A stretch of DNA of 64,000 nt from CAXBCP01 sp963974055 (GTDB taxonomy: Bacteria; Pseudomonadota; Alphaproteobacteria; MPNO01; UBA830): positions 1 through 64,000 of the forward strand of contig CAXBCP010000023.1 in assembly GCA_963974055.1 (NCBI GenBank). The letters run 5' to 3'. The notes under the pieces are model-generated. The model made no database searches. It was not told the DNA's origin and saw only the letters and a program-made list of their open reading frames with translations. Shown in pieces: positions 1 to 13,000 of the stretch. How positions within the stretch are numbered: position 1 is the stretch's first letter; the number at the start of each line of letters is the position of its first letter. A program made the position numbers and the translations under genes.

Positions 1-2473
<2,473 letters not shown>

Positions 2474-2755
2474 CGCCCGGGCCCGTGTTGTCGCCCGGTT
2501 TTCCGCGCTTTCGGGCGGCGGAAACCGGGTGTTCCGGACACTGGATCGGCGAATTGAAATAGCCTATTATCCGCCGCGTTCCCGATGGCGATTTGACCAT
2601 GGCCGGCTCCTCAAGGCGCGTTTCAGCATATATTTGCGTATGCTGGGAAACCGCAACCGCAGGTCCGGTATGATTCCAAATTCGTTAGGGTGGCATCCCG
2701 GAGGCCGCGCTTCGCGCCCCCACCCCTATACGTAATTCAATCGAAAGAGGCCCTT

Positions 2756-4123
2756 ATGATCGACCTGATGTCCATTGCACGCGAGGAAGCCGCCGGCGGC
2801 GACCTGTTCGGCAAGCTGTCTGCGCTGTTTGAACCGTCCGACGTCAAACCCGAGGGATATCCCGATGCGGTCGTCTGGCAGGGGGGCAATCACGACGGAA
2901 AAGTGAATCCCGTCGCCCATTCGATGACCGACGCCTATGCGTTGCTCGGCACGCTTGCCGCGATCGACGTCCTGGGCCTGCCGTTCTACGCGGTGCCGAT
3001 GTGGTCGCAGTATCGTCACGACACGAAACTGGCGTCGCTCGGCTGGTTCGGCAACATGCCGTGCACGTCGATCAAATGGTCGACGGCGGGCGATGCCTAC
3101 GTCAATGACGGCAATGGCAATAAGGTCGTCGTGATGGGCAAGTCGGCGAATGCGCCGCTGCGTACCCAGGCCGGCGTCTACTGCAACGTGCGCCCCTACG
3201 GCCCGATCACCGTTGTCCGCTGCATGCCGTGCCTGCCCTATTCGCAGGACAAGGCGAAGTTCGAGGTCGATGAAAAGGGCATCGTTCATTCCGAAATGAA
3301 CACCCCCGGCGTTCAGCTCGCCTATGCGAACCGCCTGTTCCTGAAGATGGTGAATGAAACCGGCCGTCTCGGCCGTGTTGCGACCAAGCCGACCCAGGCG
3401 ATGGAGGACGGCATCAATGCCGGTCTGCATTCCTGGCTCATCAAGGACACCAAGTTCGAAGTCGGCCGCAAATATGCCGTCGATCCCTATGAAGAGCACA
3501 AGGAACGCATCGACCGTATAATTGCGCTCCTGCCGTCCGACTTTAAGGCGGGCATGGAGAACTGGGGCGGCCGTATCGAGCAGCATATCGCCGATACCAA
3601 TTACGGCCTGATGGTCTGGGACCTGATCGAAAAACGCGACTCGATCGTCCTGGCGACCGATCTGGACGGCGACCGGCTGACCGACCTGCTGGCCGACATC
3701 TCCGATCCGCTGCGCGCTTTCGGCGGCATGGTCGCCAAGCATCTCGGCCAGGACGTGAACATGAACGACGTCTGGGCGGATATGGGCCACACCACGGGCA
3801 ACGGCCGTGACATGACGTCGGTGATGTACCGCATGGAAGGCCCGCCGATCCACGAACAGACCCTGGGCTCCGCGGATGCGATGCTGCTGCGTCTGCTCGA
3901 TGGCGACGAATCCATGGGCGGCACCAAGCAGCCCTACGATCCGCGCATTCACTTCGTGCTGATCCGCGACGCGTATCTCGACGCGAACCCGGACAACGCC
4001 GAGCTGCGCAAATGGCTCGACGATGCGCTCGACAAGTTCGACAGCGTCTACGGCGAGACCCGCCCGGGCTTCCTGGAAGGCTATAAGGCCCTCAAAGAGA
4101 CCATCGAGCCCTGGGGCGCGTAA
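2756..4123 (+). CDS. Conserved protein of unknown function, 455 aa
   Basis: I do not recognise this family. The ATG at 2756 is chosen because AAAGAGG lies eight bases upstream; the frame is open 22 codons further up but without a ribosome site. The product looks soluble: no signal peptide, no membrane segment, no obvious nucleotide-binding loop. It has a Trp/Gly/His-rich N-terminal half (QGGNHDGKVNPVAHSM, FYAVPMWSQYRHD), a Cys pair in RCMPCLPYSQ, and an acidic, helical C-terminus. It sits between alaS and a strong terminator, so it is probably transcribed alone or with alaS. Codon use matches the core genome and the ribosome site is strong, so it is likely a well expressed enzyme, but no reaction can be assigned. 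Confidence 0.85.
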   Translation: MIDLMSIAREEAAGGDLFGKLSALFEPSDVKPEGYPDAVVWQGGNHDGKVNPVAHSMTDAYALLGTLAAIDVLGLPFYAVPMWSQYRHDTKLASLGWFGNMPCTSIKWSTAGDAYVNDGNGNKVVVMGKSANAPLRTQAGVYCNVRPYGPITVVRCMPCLPYSQDKAKFEVDEKGIVHSEMNTPGVQLAYANRLFLKMVNETGRLGRVATKPTQAMEDGINAGLHSWLIKDTKFEVGRKYAVDPYEEHKERIDRIIALLPSDFKAGMENWGGRIEQHIADTNYGLMVWDLIEKRDSIVLATDLDGDRLTDLLADISDPLRAFGGMVAKHLGQDVNMNDVWADMGHTTGNGRDMTSVMYRMEGPPIHEQTLGSADAMLLRLLDGDESMGGTKQPYDPRIHFVLIRDAYLDANPDNAELRKWLDDALDKFDSVYGETRPGFLEGYKALKETIEPWGA

Positions 4124-4166
4124 GGCGGCCTTTCCACCAGGGGCCGACCGCATCGGTCTGAATATT

Positions 4167-4200
4167 CAACCCCGCGCCGGTGTTTCCGGTGCGGGGTTTT
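4167..4200 (+). terminator. Rho-independent terminator
   Basis: A stem of about 12 pairs (ACCCCGCGCCGG against CCGGTGCGGGGT, one G-T pair) with a 5-base loop is followed by TTTT. It lies 45 bases after the stop of the 455-residue gene and separates it from the convergent exoD-like gene. Confidence 0.85.
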
Positions 4201-4217
4201 CTGTCTGTGGCGGCGGG

Positions 4218-4817
4218 TCAGAAGATCGCGGCAAAGGGAACCACGGCGGCGATCAGATATACAGCGACGGCGCAGACGATATAGCCAAGCAAAGCCATGA
4301 ACCCGTCATTTGCCATAAGGGCGAGTGCAAACATCGTGACGGCGATCGCCGGGACCACGGCGCCCATCGGAATCAGCTCCAGCGGCGGCAGCATCGCGCC
4401 CAGCAGGACACAGGCAAGGGCAATCGCATAGAGTGCTGGCCCCTCTGTGAGGAATGTCCATCGCGGCCTGAAGACACGGTCAACCCGGCGGGCCATCGGG
4501 CGGATTTTTTCTGTGCCGGCTTTCAGCTTGTCCGCCGGGACACTGCGTTCCCGGATACCGGACGGCAGCCAGAGGGTCCGTTGCCCGAGCAGAATCTGGC
4601 CGGCGACAAGAATGACGATTATGCCGAACATCGTCGGCGCACCCGGTATCCCGCCAACGGGGGTCATCACGATCAGGCCCAATATCGCGAGCAGGGGCGC
4701 GAAGGACCGGTGCCCCACCATATCCTGTATATCGACGACGGAGATCTGATCGTCCTTTTCGCTCGCGTCCGCCAATTCGTCGAGTAGTCCCTCGAGATTT
4801 GTCTCGTTGTCTGCCAT
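4218..4817 (-). CDS. ExoD-family membrane protein
   Basis: A 199-residue protein matching the ExoD family, membrane proteins first linked to exopolysaccharide production in rhizobia and of unclear biochemical role. A short acidic N-terminus (MADNETNLEGLLDELAD) precedes the family signature around HRSFAPLLAILGLIVMTPVG and PGAPTMFGIIVIL; several hydrophobic helices follow in the C-terminal half. The ATG at 4817 gives the normal family length; the frame is open 19 codons upstream, but those residues do not look like the family, and neither start has a clear ribosome site. It converges on the preceding plus-strand gene across the terminator. Confidence 0.85.
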   Translation of the reverse strand: MADNETNLEGLLDELADASEKDDQISVVDIQDMVGHRSFAPLLAILGLIVMTPVGGIPGAPTMFGIIVILVAGQILLGQRTLWLPSGIRERSVPADKLKAGTEKIRPMARRVDRVFRPRWTFLTEGPALYAIALACVLLGAMLPPLELIPMGAVVPAIAVTMFALALMANDGFMALLGYIVCAVAVYLIAAVVPFAAIF

Positions 4818-4914
4818 GCGTGGATTTTTTCCCGGAAAGGCGGTGCCGCCGTGTAATACCTGTCTGGTAAACACTCCAGACGGTCGGCGGTTCCCCGGGG
4901 CCGGGAAAGAGCGC

Positions 4915-5463
4915 TTACCTCAATACGGCAAGCGCGCCCGCGGGGTCTTCAACGACTTTGAAATACGTCTCGACCTTGCCATGTGCGAAATCGTTGTCGA
5001 CCACGCGGTCCACCATGTCCTGGAACGGCGCCCAGTAGCCGTTGGTGCTGATCAGAACGATGGGCTTTTCGTGGCGGCCGAGCTGCCGCCATGTGATCAT
5101 TTCGAACATTTCCTCCAGCGTGCCGAGCCCGCCCGGCAACACGATGAATGCGTCCGACAGGTCGAACATCATCTGTTTCCGTGTATGCATGGAATCGACA
5201 ACATGAAGTTCGGTCAGTCCCATATGCGCCTGTTCGCGGGCGCGCAGGAATTCGGGAATAACCCCGATCGCTTCGCCGCCGCCGGCGAGAACGGCATCCG
5301 CGACGGTGCCCATCATGCCGACATGTCCGGCGCCGAAAACGAGCCGCATGCCGGCTGCGGCCATTTGCGTGCCAAGTTCGCGCGCCGCGGCGACATAGGC
5401 AGGGTCGTTGCCGACCGAGGCGCCGCAAAAGACGCAGGCGGCGTTCACAGTTGAAGTCGTCAT
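4915..5463 (-). CDS. LOG-family protein (TIGR00730 nucleotide phosphoribohydrolase)
   Basis: A 182-residue Rossmann-type protein of the lysine-decarboxylase-like/LOG family, members of which release free bases from nucleoside 5'-monophosphates (cytokinin activation in plants and actinobacteria). The N-terminal VFCGASVGNDPAY and the hallmark PGGLGTLEEMFE (about residue 108) are both present. The start at 5463 follows AGGAA at good distance; the same frame is open far upstream (to 6201) but that is antisense to the cytochrome gene and not real. It is divergent from the cytochrome c gene. The physiological substrate here is not known. Confidence 0.92.
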   Translation of the reverse strand: MTTSTVNAACVFCGASVGNDPAYVAAARELGTQMAAAGMRLVFGAGHVGMMGTVADAVLAGGGEAIGVIPEFLRAREQAHMGLTELHVVDSMHTRKQMMFDLSDAFIVLPGGLGTLEEMFEMITWRQLGRHEKPIVLISTNGYWAPFQDMVDRVVDNDFAHGKVETYFKVVEDPAGALAVLR

Positions 5464-5604
5464 CGATTGTTCCTGATTTATGATCGCGATTGTGGCAACA
5501 ATTATGACGGCGTTTGTGATGGCCGTCACTTGACGGGACAAGAGAAACCACGAATATCCGAGTCCATCAAGCGGCGGGGCTGTTCCGCCCGGAAAGGCGA
5601 TGAA

Positions 5605-6495
5605 ATGTTGAAACGACACGCACGGGTGCTCGCGCTTTCGATCCTTGCATTCGCTGTTGCGCCGGCAACGGGCACGTTCGTGGCCGCCGCCGCAGATGAC
5701 GACCTGATCGCGCGTGGCGGGTATCTGGTGACCGCGGGCGGCTGTATCAGCTGCCATACGGATTACAAGAAAAAGGGCAAGCCGTTTGCCGGCGGCGCTG
5801 CGATACCGACGCCGTTCGGCACGTTCTATCCGCCGAACATCACACCGGACAAAACCCACGGTATCGGCGGCTGGTCGGATGCGGACTTCATCCGCGCCAT
5901 GCGCGACGGAAAGAATCCCGACGGCGCGCATTACTTCCCGGCATTTCCCTATACGTCCTACACGCGCATCGCCGAGCCGGACCTGATCGCGATGAAGGCT
6001 TACCTGTTTTCCCTGCCGGCGGTTGCAGAAGCCTCGACGCCGCACGATATTTCGTTCCCGTTCAGCTGGCGGTTTCTTCAGACCGGCTGGAAGCTGCTGT
6101 TTTTCAGGAACGAGCGCTTTACGCCGGATACGTCCAAATCGGCGGAGGTCAATCGCGGCGCCTATCTCGCCAACGCGCTCGCCCATTGCGGCGAATGCCA
6201 TACGCCGCGCAATATACTGGGCGGGCTCGATTACGACCGCTGGATGGCGGGCACGCCCGACGGGCCCGAAGGCGAAAAGGTCCCGAACCTTACGCCCGCC
6301 GAAAAGACCGGTCTGAAATGGACCGGTCCGGAGATCGTCGAATATCTGAAATCGGGCCAGACTCCCGAATTCGATTTCGCGGGGTCACTGATGGCAGACG
6401 TGATCGAGCATAATACCGGCAAGATGACGCAGGCCGACCGGGTGGCGATTGCGGCTTATCTGAAATCCCTGAAGCCGGTTGAAACAGAACGCTGA
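5605..6495 (+). CDS. Diheme cytochrome c
   Basis: A periplasmic electron carrier with two c-type haem sites, CISCH (about residue 49) and CGECH (about residue 197), and candidate axial methionines downstream. A signal peptide (basic start, hydrophobic stretch, AAA-type cleavage near residue 31) fits Sec export and haem attachment in the periplasm. The layout resembles the cytochrome subunits of membrane alcohol, aldehyde or sugar dehydrogenases, but no dehydrogenase gene is next to it, so its electron donor is unknown. The ATG at 5605 is preceded by GGAAAGG. It diverges from the LOG gene. Confidence 0.9.
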   Translation: MLKRHARVLALSILAFAVAPATGTFVAAAADDDLIARGGYLVTAGGCISCHTDYKKKGKPFAGGAAIPTPFGTFYPPNITPDKTHGIGGWSDADFIRAMRDGKNPDGAHYFPAFPYTSYTRIAEPDLIAMKAYLFSLPAVAEASTPHDISFPFSWRFLQTGWKLLFFRNERFTPDTSKSAEVNRGAYLANALAHCGECHTPRNILGGLDYDRWMAGTPDGPEGEKVPNLTPAEKTGLKWTGPEIVEYLKSGQTPEFDFAGSLMADVIEHNTGKMTQADRVAIAAYLKSLKPVETER

Positions 6496-6611
6496 CCGCT
6501 GGGGCGACAGGCCCGGAGAATGCCGTTGGCGGACCGGCCGAGAAATTTGGTGCGATTCCGTCTGAGTCGCCTATGCTTTCAGTGGAATTATGTTTTTGAC
6601 TGCGAGGCGCG

Positions 6612-7700
6612 GTGAATAGGCCCCTTATTGTTGGCATTGCAGGCGCGGTAATCGTCCTGGTGGCGATCGTTCTTACGTTTTTTATCGACCGCGAACCTGA
6701 CAGGCCGGTCTCTCAGGCCGACGGGGCCGGCGGGCAGACGGCACAGTCGCGGCCGTCCGGCGGCGCGCCGGAGCCGAGTTCGCCGAGACGGTCCATCCTT
6801 CAGCCGCGGGCGACAGGCGATAACCCGTCAGAGGGTGCAACCGACAACGCGGCCGGTGCCGATGCGGTGGAAAAGCCTTCCTTCGATATCGTCCGGGTCA
6901 ATCCGCAGGGCGACACGGTCATCGCCGGACGTGCAGCGCCGGATTCGGAAACCACCGTTATGCAGGGCGACAAGGTCATCGGGCGCGCCCGCGCCGACAA
7001 GCGGGGGGAATGGGTCCTGATCCCGGAGGAGCCCATCGCCCCCGGTACGCATTCCCTGACGATTACCTCGCGGACGGAGGCCGGCGGCGAAGTGTCGTCC
7101 GATCAGAGCGTCGTCGTCGTCGTTCCCGAACGCGGCAAGGATGTTGCCGGGCGGCCGGCATCGGAACAGAGCGGGTCGCTGGCGGTTGCCGTGCCGAAAC
7201 AAGGCGGCGGCGCGCCGGTGGTATTGCAAACGCCGGGCGGGGTCGGCGATTCAGAGTTGTCGCTCGACGCGATCGACTATGGGGACGGCGGCAGAAACGT
7301 CGCCCTGTCGGGACGCGCACCGCCGGGGGCGGAAGTGCGGGTCTATCTCGACAACAAATTCATCGGGCGGGCCGTCGCCGACGATAAAGGTGTCTGGCGG
7401 CTCAGCCCCGGTATCGATATAGACCCCGGTCTGTACCGGATGCGGGTGGACCGCGTCGGTCCGGCGGGGAAAGTCGTCGCCCGGGTCGAACTGCCGTTTT
7501 CGCGGGCGGAACCTGTCCGGAACCTGGCGGAAGGCACGGTCATCTTCGTGCAGCCCGGCAACAGCCTCTGGCGTCTCGCGCGGCGCAGTTACGGGGAAGG
7601 GCTGCGCTATACCGAGATATACCAGGCGAACCGGGACCAGATCCGGGATCCCGACCTCATCTACCCCGGACAGGTTTTTGTCGTACCGCAGGTGAACTAG
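6612..7700 (+). CDS. LysM domain envelope protein with Ig-like repeats
   Basis: A 362-residue protein starting at GTG. One N-terminal transmembrane anchor (about residues 5-25) is followed by a Pro/Ala/Ser-rich low-complexity stretch and two bacterial Ig-like units with the shared pattern V.I.GRA.PGSEV.V..D...IGRA.AD..G.W (about 90-170 and 210-290). The C-terminal LysM domain (GNSLWRLARRSYGEG to IYPGQVFVVP, about 310-362) should bind peptidoglycan. This is a common alphaproteobacterial architecture for a periplasmic, wall-bound protein; the precise function is unknown. It is convergent, with only 2 bases between, on the minus-strand gene at 7703. Confidence 0.88.
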   Translation: MNRPLIVGIAGAVIVLVAIVLTFFIDREPDRPVSQADGAGGQTAQSRPSGGAPEPSSPRRSILQPRATGDNPSEGATDNAAGADAVEKPSFDIVRVNPQGDTVIAGRAAPDSETTVMQGDKVIGRARADKRGEWVLIPEEPIAPGTHSLTITSRTEAGGEVSSDQSVVVVVPERGKDVAGRPASEQSGSLAVAVPKQGGGAPVVLQTPGGVGDSELSLDAIDYGDGGRNVALSGRAPPGAEVRVYLDNKFIGRAVADDKGVWRLSPGIDIDPGLYRMRVDRVGPAGKVVARVELPFSRAEPVRNLAEGTVIFVQPGNSLWRLARRSYGEGLRYTEIYQANRDQIRDPDLIYPGQVFVVPQVN

Positions 7701-7702
7701 CG

Positions 7703-8173
7703 TCAGCCGGCGGCAGCGGGCAGGGTCTTTGTATCCGGGGCGGCGACAGCCGGCGAGATGCTTGTTTCCATAAGTTCGATCAGCGGAAGATTGGCCACCA
7801 CGCCGGCAGCGGCAGCGGCGACGATGGATTTCGAATCCGTGGCATCATCGATTTTCGATATCGACAGAAGCGATATCGCATGCAGATCCGACAGCATCAG
7901 GCGGGAAGACGCCGGCGACAGGATGGACCCCGCGGCGCTGAGGATCATCAGGGCCGCACGGCGGCCGTCGCGGTTCTCGGCGCTGAACGGCAGACGGCCG
8001 ATCTCGCAGGCAAGGTAAACTTCCGGTCCGTTTGCACTGGTCTGAACCCAGACGCTGAATCTCCGGCCTCTGAAGCGGAATGAAAAATTCGGTGTTTCTG
8101 CAGGGTCGTCCTTGGCGATGACGTCTCGTTCCGGCGCGCTGTCCGGGGGCGTATCGATGGCGAGAGCAGGCAT
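7703..8173 (-). CDS. Hypothetical protein, 156 aa
   Basis: Not recognised. A small protein with an acidic, Pro-rich N-terminus, a central beta-like segment (NFSFRFRGRRFSVWVQTS), and an Ala-rich C-terminus; no signal peptide. Coding character fits the local genome, and the gene fills the space between the LysM gene and the acyl-CoA synthetase. The start is at 8173; no strong ribosome site was seen. Real coding status is likely but not certain. Confidence 0.55.
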   Translation of the reverse strand: MPALAIDTPPDSAPERDVIAKDDPAETPNFSFRFRGRRFSVWVQTSANGPEVYLACEIGRLPFSAENRDGRRAALMILSAAGSILSPASSRLMLSDLHAISLLSISKIDDATDSKSIVAAAAAGVVANLPLIELMETSISPAVAAPDTKTLPAAAG

Positions 8174-8343
8174 GCGGGTTCCCGTTTCTTGATCGCCTCA
8201 AGCGATAGCACAGGGCCTGTTAAATTTAGGTAAAATGCGAGGGTTAACAAGCAGGCGCGGGCCTGCCCGCCGCCGGTGAGGCAGAGCGTGCGGCCCGGCC
8301 CGGCCCGGCCGGGAAAAGGCCTGCCGGGCGCTCTATTCGCGGA

Positions 8344-9930
8344 TCAGGCGCTTTTCGCGGACTTCCAGACGTCCCGCAGGGCATCCCGCAGAACCTTGCC
8401 ACGGTCGGATTTCGGCAGGTCGTTCAGGAAAAACACCTCTTTCGGCGCTTTGAAGGCCGGCAATTCCGCGGCGCACCACGTTTTCACGTCGTCTTCCGAC
8501 AGGGTCTCTCCCGACTTTACCGCGACATAGGCAATGACTTCCTCGCCGTAGATTCCGTCGGGCACGCCGACGGCCGCCGCTTCGCGCACCTTCGGATTGC
8601 GCAGCAATACGTTGTCGATCTCCAGCGGCGCGATATTGACGCCGCCGCGGATGATGAGGTCCTTGGTGCGTCCGGTGACGGTGACGAAACCGTCCGTATC
8701 CATCATGCCGAGATCGCCGGTCTTGATCCGGGCATCCGACAGGTCTTCGAATTCCCCCTGGGGCGAGATTGTGCCCATGCAGGTCTGCGGGCCGCCGACG
8801 GTGATCTCGCCTTCGGTGCCGGACGGGCAGGGGTTGCCGTCGCCGTCGACGATGATGAATTCCTGGTGTTTCGCGGGCGGGCCCACGGTTCCCATGCGGC
8901 GCCGGTAATGCCGGTTGCCGCAGATCCATCCCGCTTCCGACATGCCGTAAAGCTGAAGCAGGGTCACGCCATACATGGATTCGAACTTGGCCCACTGGTC
9001 CGGCGACAGCGGCGCGGTCGAGCAGGTCATGCGCTGGAGCGTCGGCACGTCGCGTTCCGATTCGGGCGGCGGTTCGTTCAGCAGCATGTTGACGACTGTC
9101 GGGACCCCGGCGGCGAAGGTGATGCCGTGGTCGCGAATCCAGCCGAAAAACCGGGAGCGCGAGAACCGCTTCGCCATGTGCATCGTCAGACCGGTCTGCA
9201 TCCATGGCAGCAGGCTCAGGATCTGCGCGGAATTCCAGCCGAACGAGCGGTATTCGAGCGTCCGGTCGTCTTCGGTGAGACCCAGCATATCGAGCGTGCT
9301 GAGCCCGCTGAGCCAGTAGGACATGTGATTATAGACAACGCTTTTCGGCTTCGACGTGGTCCCGGAGGTGCAGAAGATACAGGCGAGGTCGTCGTCGGCA
9401 TTCTCCGACGCGATATCGGCGCCGGTGCCGGCCGGATAGCCGGCGAGAACGGTGAACAATTCGTCCGCCCCGGAATCGCCGGCCTGGTCCGCATGCCAGC
9501 TGTCGAAGCGGATCGTCGGCGTCGACATGCCGGCCGTCAGCTTGGGGCCGTCGAGGTCGGTATGCCAGATGGTCAGGGCGGGCGCGATGCCTTCGAGGAT
9601 CTCGACCAGGTGGACCTCGTTCATCTCGACGTTCAGCGGACAGATCGCCGCGCCGTAGCGCCAGATCCCCATCCAGATAATCAGTTTTTCGACGTTCTCG
9701 TCGGATAGCACGGCGATCTTGTCGCCGGGCTTGATGCCCCGCTCCGCCAGAAACGCGGCGACCCTGTCCGCGGCATCCGCAATCTGTCCCCAGGTGATCG
9801 ATTTTGCATCCTGGTCGAGGTCGACAATCGCCGTTTTACCGGCATCGCGCCCGCGCCATTTCGCCAGAAGGCTGCGGGTCGATTCAAAGGGGATCGCCAG
9901 CTCGGGCTGGTTGGACAAATCTATGGGCAT
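8344..9930 (-). CDS. Acyl-CoA synthetase / AMP-dependent ligase
   Basis: A 528-residue member of the ANL superfamily, which activates a carboxylic acid with ATP to an acyl-adenylate and transfers it to CoA. Motifs in order: the P-loop-like CTSGTTSKPKSVVYNH (about 190), YGMSEAG (about 327), the KTGDLG hinge (about 405), GRTKDLIIRGGVNIAP, and the C-terminal catalytic Lys in KSDRGKVLRD (about 510). Length is normal for the family. It lies alone, with about 170 bases downstream containing a GC-rich CCCGG repeat. The natural acid substrate cannot be read from the sequence. Confidence 0.93.
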   Translation of the reverse strand: MPIDLSNQPELAIPFESTRSLLAKWRGRDAGKTAIVDLDQDAKSITWGQIADAADRVAAFLAERGIKPGDKIAVLSDENVEKLIIWMGIWRYGAAICPLNVEMNEVHLVEILEGIAPALTIWHTDLDGPKLTAGMSTPTIRFDSWHADQAGDSGADELFTVLAGYPAGTGADIASENADDDLACIFCTSGTTSKPKSVVYNHMSYWLSGLSTLDMLGLTEDDRTLEYRSFGWNSAQILSLLPWMQTGLTMHMAKRFSRSRFFGWIRDHGITFAAGVPTVVNMLLNEPPPESERDVPTLQRMTCSTAPLSPDQWAKFESMYGVTLLQLYGMSEAGWICGNRHYRRRMGTVGPPAKHQEFIIVDGDGNPCPSGTEGEITVGGPQTCMGTISPQGEFEDLSDARIKTGDLGMMDTDGFVTVTGRTKDLIIRGGVNIAPLEIDNVLLRNPKVREAAAVGVPDGIYGEEVIAYVAVKSGETLSEDDVKTWCAAELPAFKAPKEVFFLNDLPKSDRGKVLRDALRDVWKSAKSA

Positions 9931-10040
9931 CGGTTTTCCTGCATCTCACCGCGTATCGCGGCCGGTCTCTTTTGATTTTCTCATCCCTAGTAGCGGGGCA
10001 GAACGTACCGGGTCAACCCGCTCGCTGCAACCCGGCGGGG

Positions 10041-13000
10041 CTACTCCGCCGCGACCGTTCCGGCGCCGGTTTTCGCCGCCCGCCGGCGGTCGCGCCAGGC
10101 CACCACGTTGGCCCGGACCATGAGCAGGCAGGGGGTGACGATCATGGTCAGGATGGTTGCAAAGGCGAGGCCGAAAGCGATGGCGGTGGCGAGCTGCTGC
10201 CACCACTGGGTCGACGGCGCGCCGACCGAGACTTCCCGCGTGACGAAGTCGATATTGACCCGGGTCACCATCGGCAACAGGCCGAAAATGGTCGTCGCGG
10301 TCGTCAGAAGGACCGGGCGCAGGCGCTGGGCGCCGGTCCGCAGGATAGCCTCCATCGGCGATCTTGCGGTGCTTGCGATGCGGTCGAATGTATCGATGAG
10401 CACGATATTGTTGTTCACGACGATACCGGCAAGGGCGATTACCCCGATCCCGCTCATGACGACCGAGAAGGGCTCCTGAATGATCAGCAGGCCGAGCAGA
10501 ACGCCCGCGGTCGACATGACGACGGCGGTCAGGATCAGGAAGGCCGAATAGAACCGGTTGAACTGCGTCACCAGGATGATGGCCATCAGGAACAGCGCAA
10601 TCCCGAACGCCCGGCCGAGAAAGGCGCTGGCTTTTTTCTGTTCTTCGTCTTCGCCCTTGAAGACGATCTCGACCCGCGGGTCGAGCTTGGCGTCGGTATC
10701 GAGCCAGGCCTGGATTTCCGACAGTTTGGTGTTGGCGAGCACGCCGGGCAACAGGTCGGCCTTTACCGTCATGGACCGCCTGGCGTCGGTGCGGCGCAAT
10801 TCGCTGGTCTGCAGTTTCGGCGTTCGCCTGACGAAATTGCTGAGCGGGATCAGGCCTTTCGGCGTTTGCACACGGATGGTGTCTAGCTGGTTCAGGGTGC
10901 GCTGATCCGACGGGTAGCGGATCACGATATCGATTTCGTCATCTGCATCGTCGGGCCGGAAATCCGACACTTTCAGCCCGTTCGTGGCGAGCCGGATAAT
11001 ATTGCCGATGACCGAAATGTCGGCGTCGAATTTTGCGGCCTGCGCACGGTCGACCGTGAGCTCCCATTCGATACCCGGAACGGGGCGGCCGTCCTCGATA
11101 TCCTTGAGCCCGATCATTGAATCGAGCTTTTCGCGTATTCGGGCGACCGCCGGGGCAATGGTTTCCGGCGCGCGGGACGTTACCAGCAGGTGGATCGGCT
11201 TGCCGACCGGCGGCCCGGATTCTTCCTTCGCCGTTTCGATATGAATGCCGGCGAGGCCTTTCGAACGTTCCACGATATCGGCGAGAATGTCGTCGGCGCG
11301 CCGGCGGCTGTCCCAGTCGGCAAACTCGATATTGATTGCCCCGATGATGTCGGACGGCGCGTCGTCGCGCCGCTGCTGCTTGCCCGACAGGATGTAGATC
11401 GCGCGCATCTCGCCGCGCTCGCGCTGCAGCTCCAGTATCCGTTCCTCGACCTGCGCGACCAGGGCCGCTTGTTCGTCCACCGACAGGTTGCCGCGGGCAT
11501 ATACCTTCATCGCGGCCCGGTCGGGCTCGACCTTGGGAAAGAATTCGAACCCGCGGCCGAACTGGCCGTATAGAAGGCCGGCAGCGACAAGCGTAAGGAT
11601 CGCCATCGACACGATCTTGCCGGGATGGTGCAGGGCGCCGCGGAGGACTTTGACGTAAAGACCGGTAAAGCCGCCGGTTTCGCTGAGGTCTCCCTTTTCC
11701 ATCACGGCCATCTGGCTGACCATGCGGGCGTCCACGGCGCCGGGTTTGCCGATCTGTGCGCCAAGGACGGGCATGAAGATCAGGGCCATGAAGAGCGACG
11801 CGGTCAGCGTTGCGATCAGGGTGATCGGCAGGAATTTCATGAATTCGCCGACAAGCCCGGGCCAGAACAGCAGCGGCAGGAACGCCGCCAGCGTCGTGGC
11901 GGTCGAGGCGATAATTGGCCACGACATGCGCTTTGCCGCTTCGGCATAGGCCTTCGCCCGATGGGTGCCCTCGATCATGCGCCTGTCGGCATATTCCGTG
12001 ACGACGATGGCGCCGTCGACCAGCAGCCCGACGGACAGGATAAGGGCGAACAGGACGACCACGTTCACCGTCATGCCGAACGCGGACAGCACCAGGATGC
12101 CGGTCAGGAAGGACCCGGGAATCGATATGCCGACCAGCAGGCCGGTACGGACGCCGAGGGCAGCGACGATGATGATCATCACCAGCAGGATGGCCGACAG
12201 CACGTTGTTCTGAAGATCGCGCAGCATGTCGCGGATGTTCTTGGAATCGTCGCTCGAAAACGTAACCGTGATTTCCGCCGGCCAGGACTTGCGTTCCTCC
12301 GCGACGAGGTCTTTTACGGAATTCACGGTTTCGATGATGTTCTGGCCGGTGCGTTTTTTCACTTCGATAGAGATCGCCGGTTCGCCGTTGAGGCGCGCGT
12401 AGTTGTCGCGGTCCTCGAAGGTGCGCCGGACCGACGCGATGTCGCGGACGGTGACCACGGAATCGCCACTGGTCTTGAGCGGCATGTCGAGGATGTCGTT
12501 GACGTTCTCGAACAGGCCGGGAACCTTGATGGCGAAACTGCCTTTTTCGCCGCGCAGAGACCCGGCGGCGATCAGCAGGTTGGAGCGGCTGACCGCGTCC
12601 AGGATGGCCCTGGGGTCGAGGGCGTAGGAATCGACCAGCAGGGGGTCGATGATGATTTCGACCTGTTCGTCGCGGTCGCCGCCGATCGTCGCCTCGAGAA
12701 CGCTGGAAATGCCTTCGATTTTTTCCTGCAGGTCGCGGCTGATTTTCAGCAAGGTCCGCTCGGGAACCTCGCCGCCCAGCGTGACGATGATGATGGGAAA
12801 CAGGCTCAGATTGACCTCGTTCACGGTCGGCTCGTCCGCGGATTCGGGAAGTTCGGCCTTCGCTATATCCACTTTTTCGCGGACATCGGCGAGGGCGAGG
12901 TCGGCGTTGAACCCGGCCTCGAATTCCAGCAGGACGTTCGCGCCGCCCTGATAGGCGCTGGACCGGATTTCCTTGATGCCCTCGATCGATTTGACCTCCG

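Noticed and set aside
2726..4153. 475-codon open frame on the minus strand over the unknown gene
   Set aside because: Runs exactly antisense to a gene with a good ribosome site and terminator; its composition is the usual GC-rich shadow and it has no own start signal.
8285..8330. Tandem CCCGG repeats with a facing stem
   Set aside because: Low-complexity GC tract; may act as a terminator, but no T run and no other evidence.
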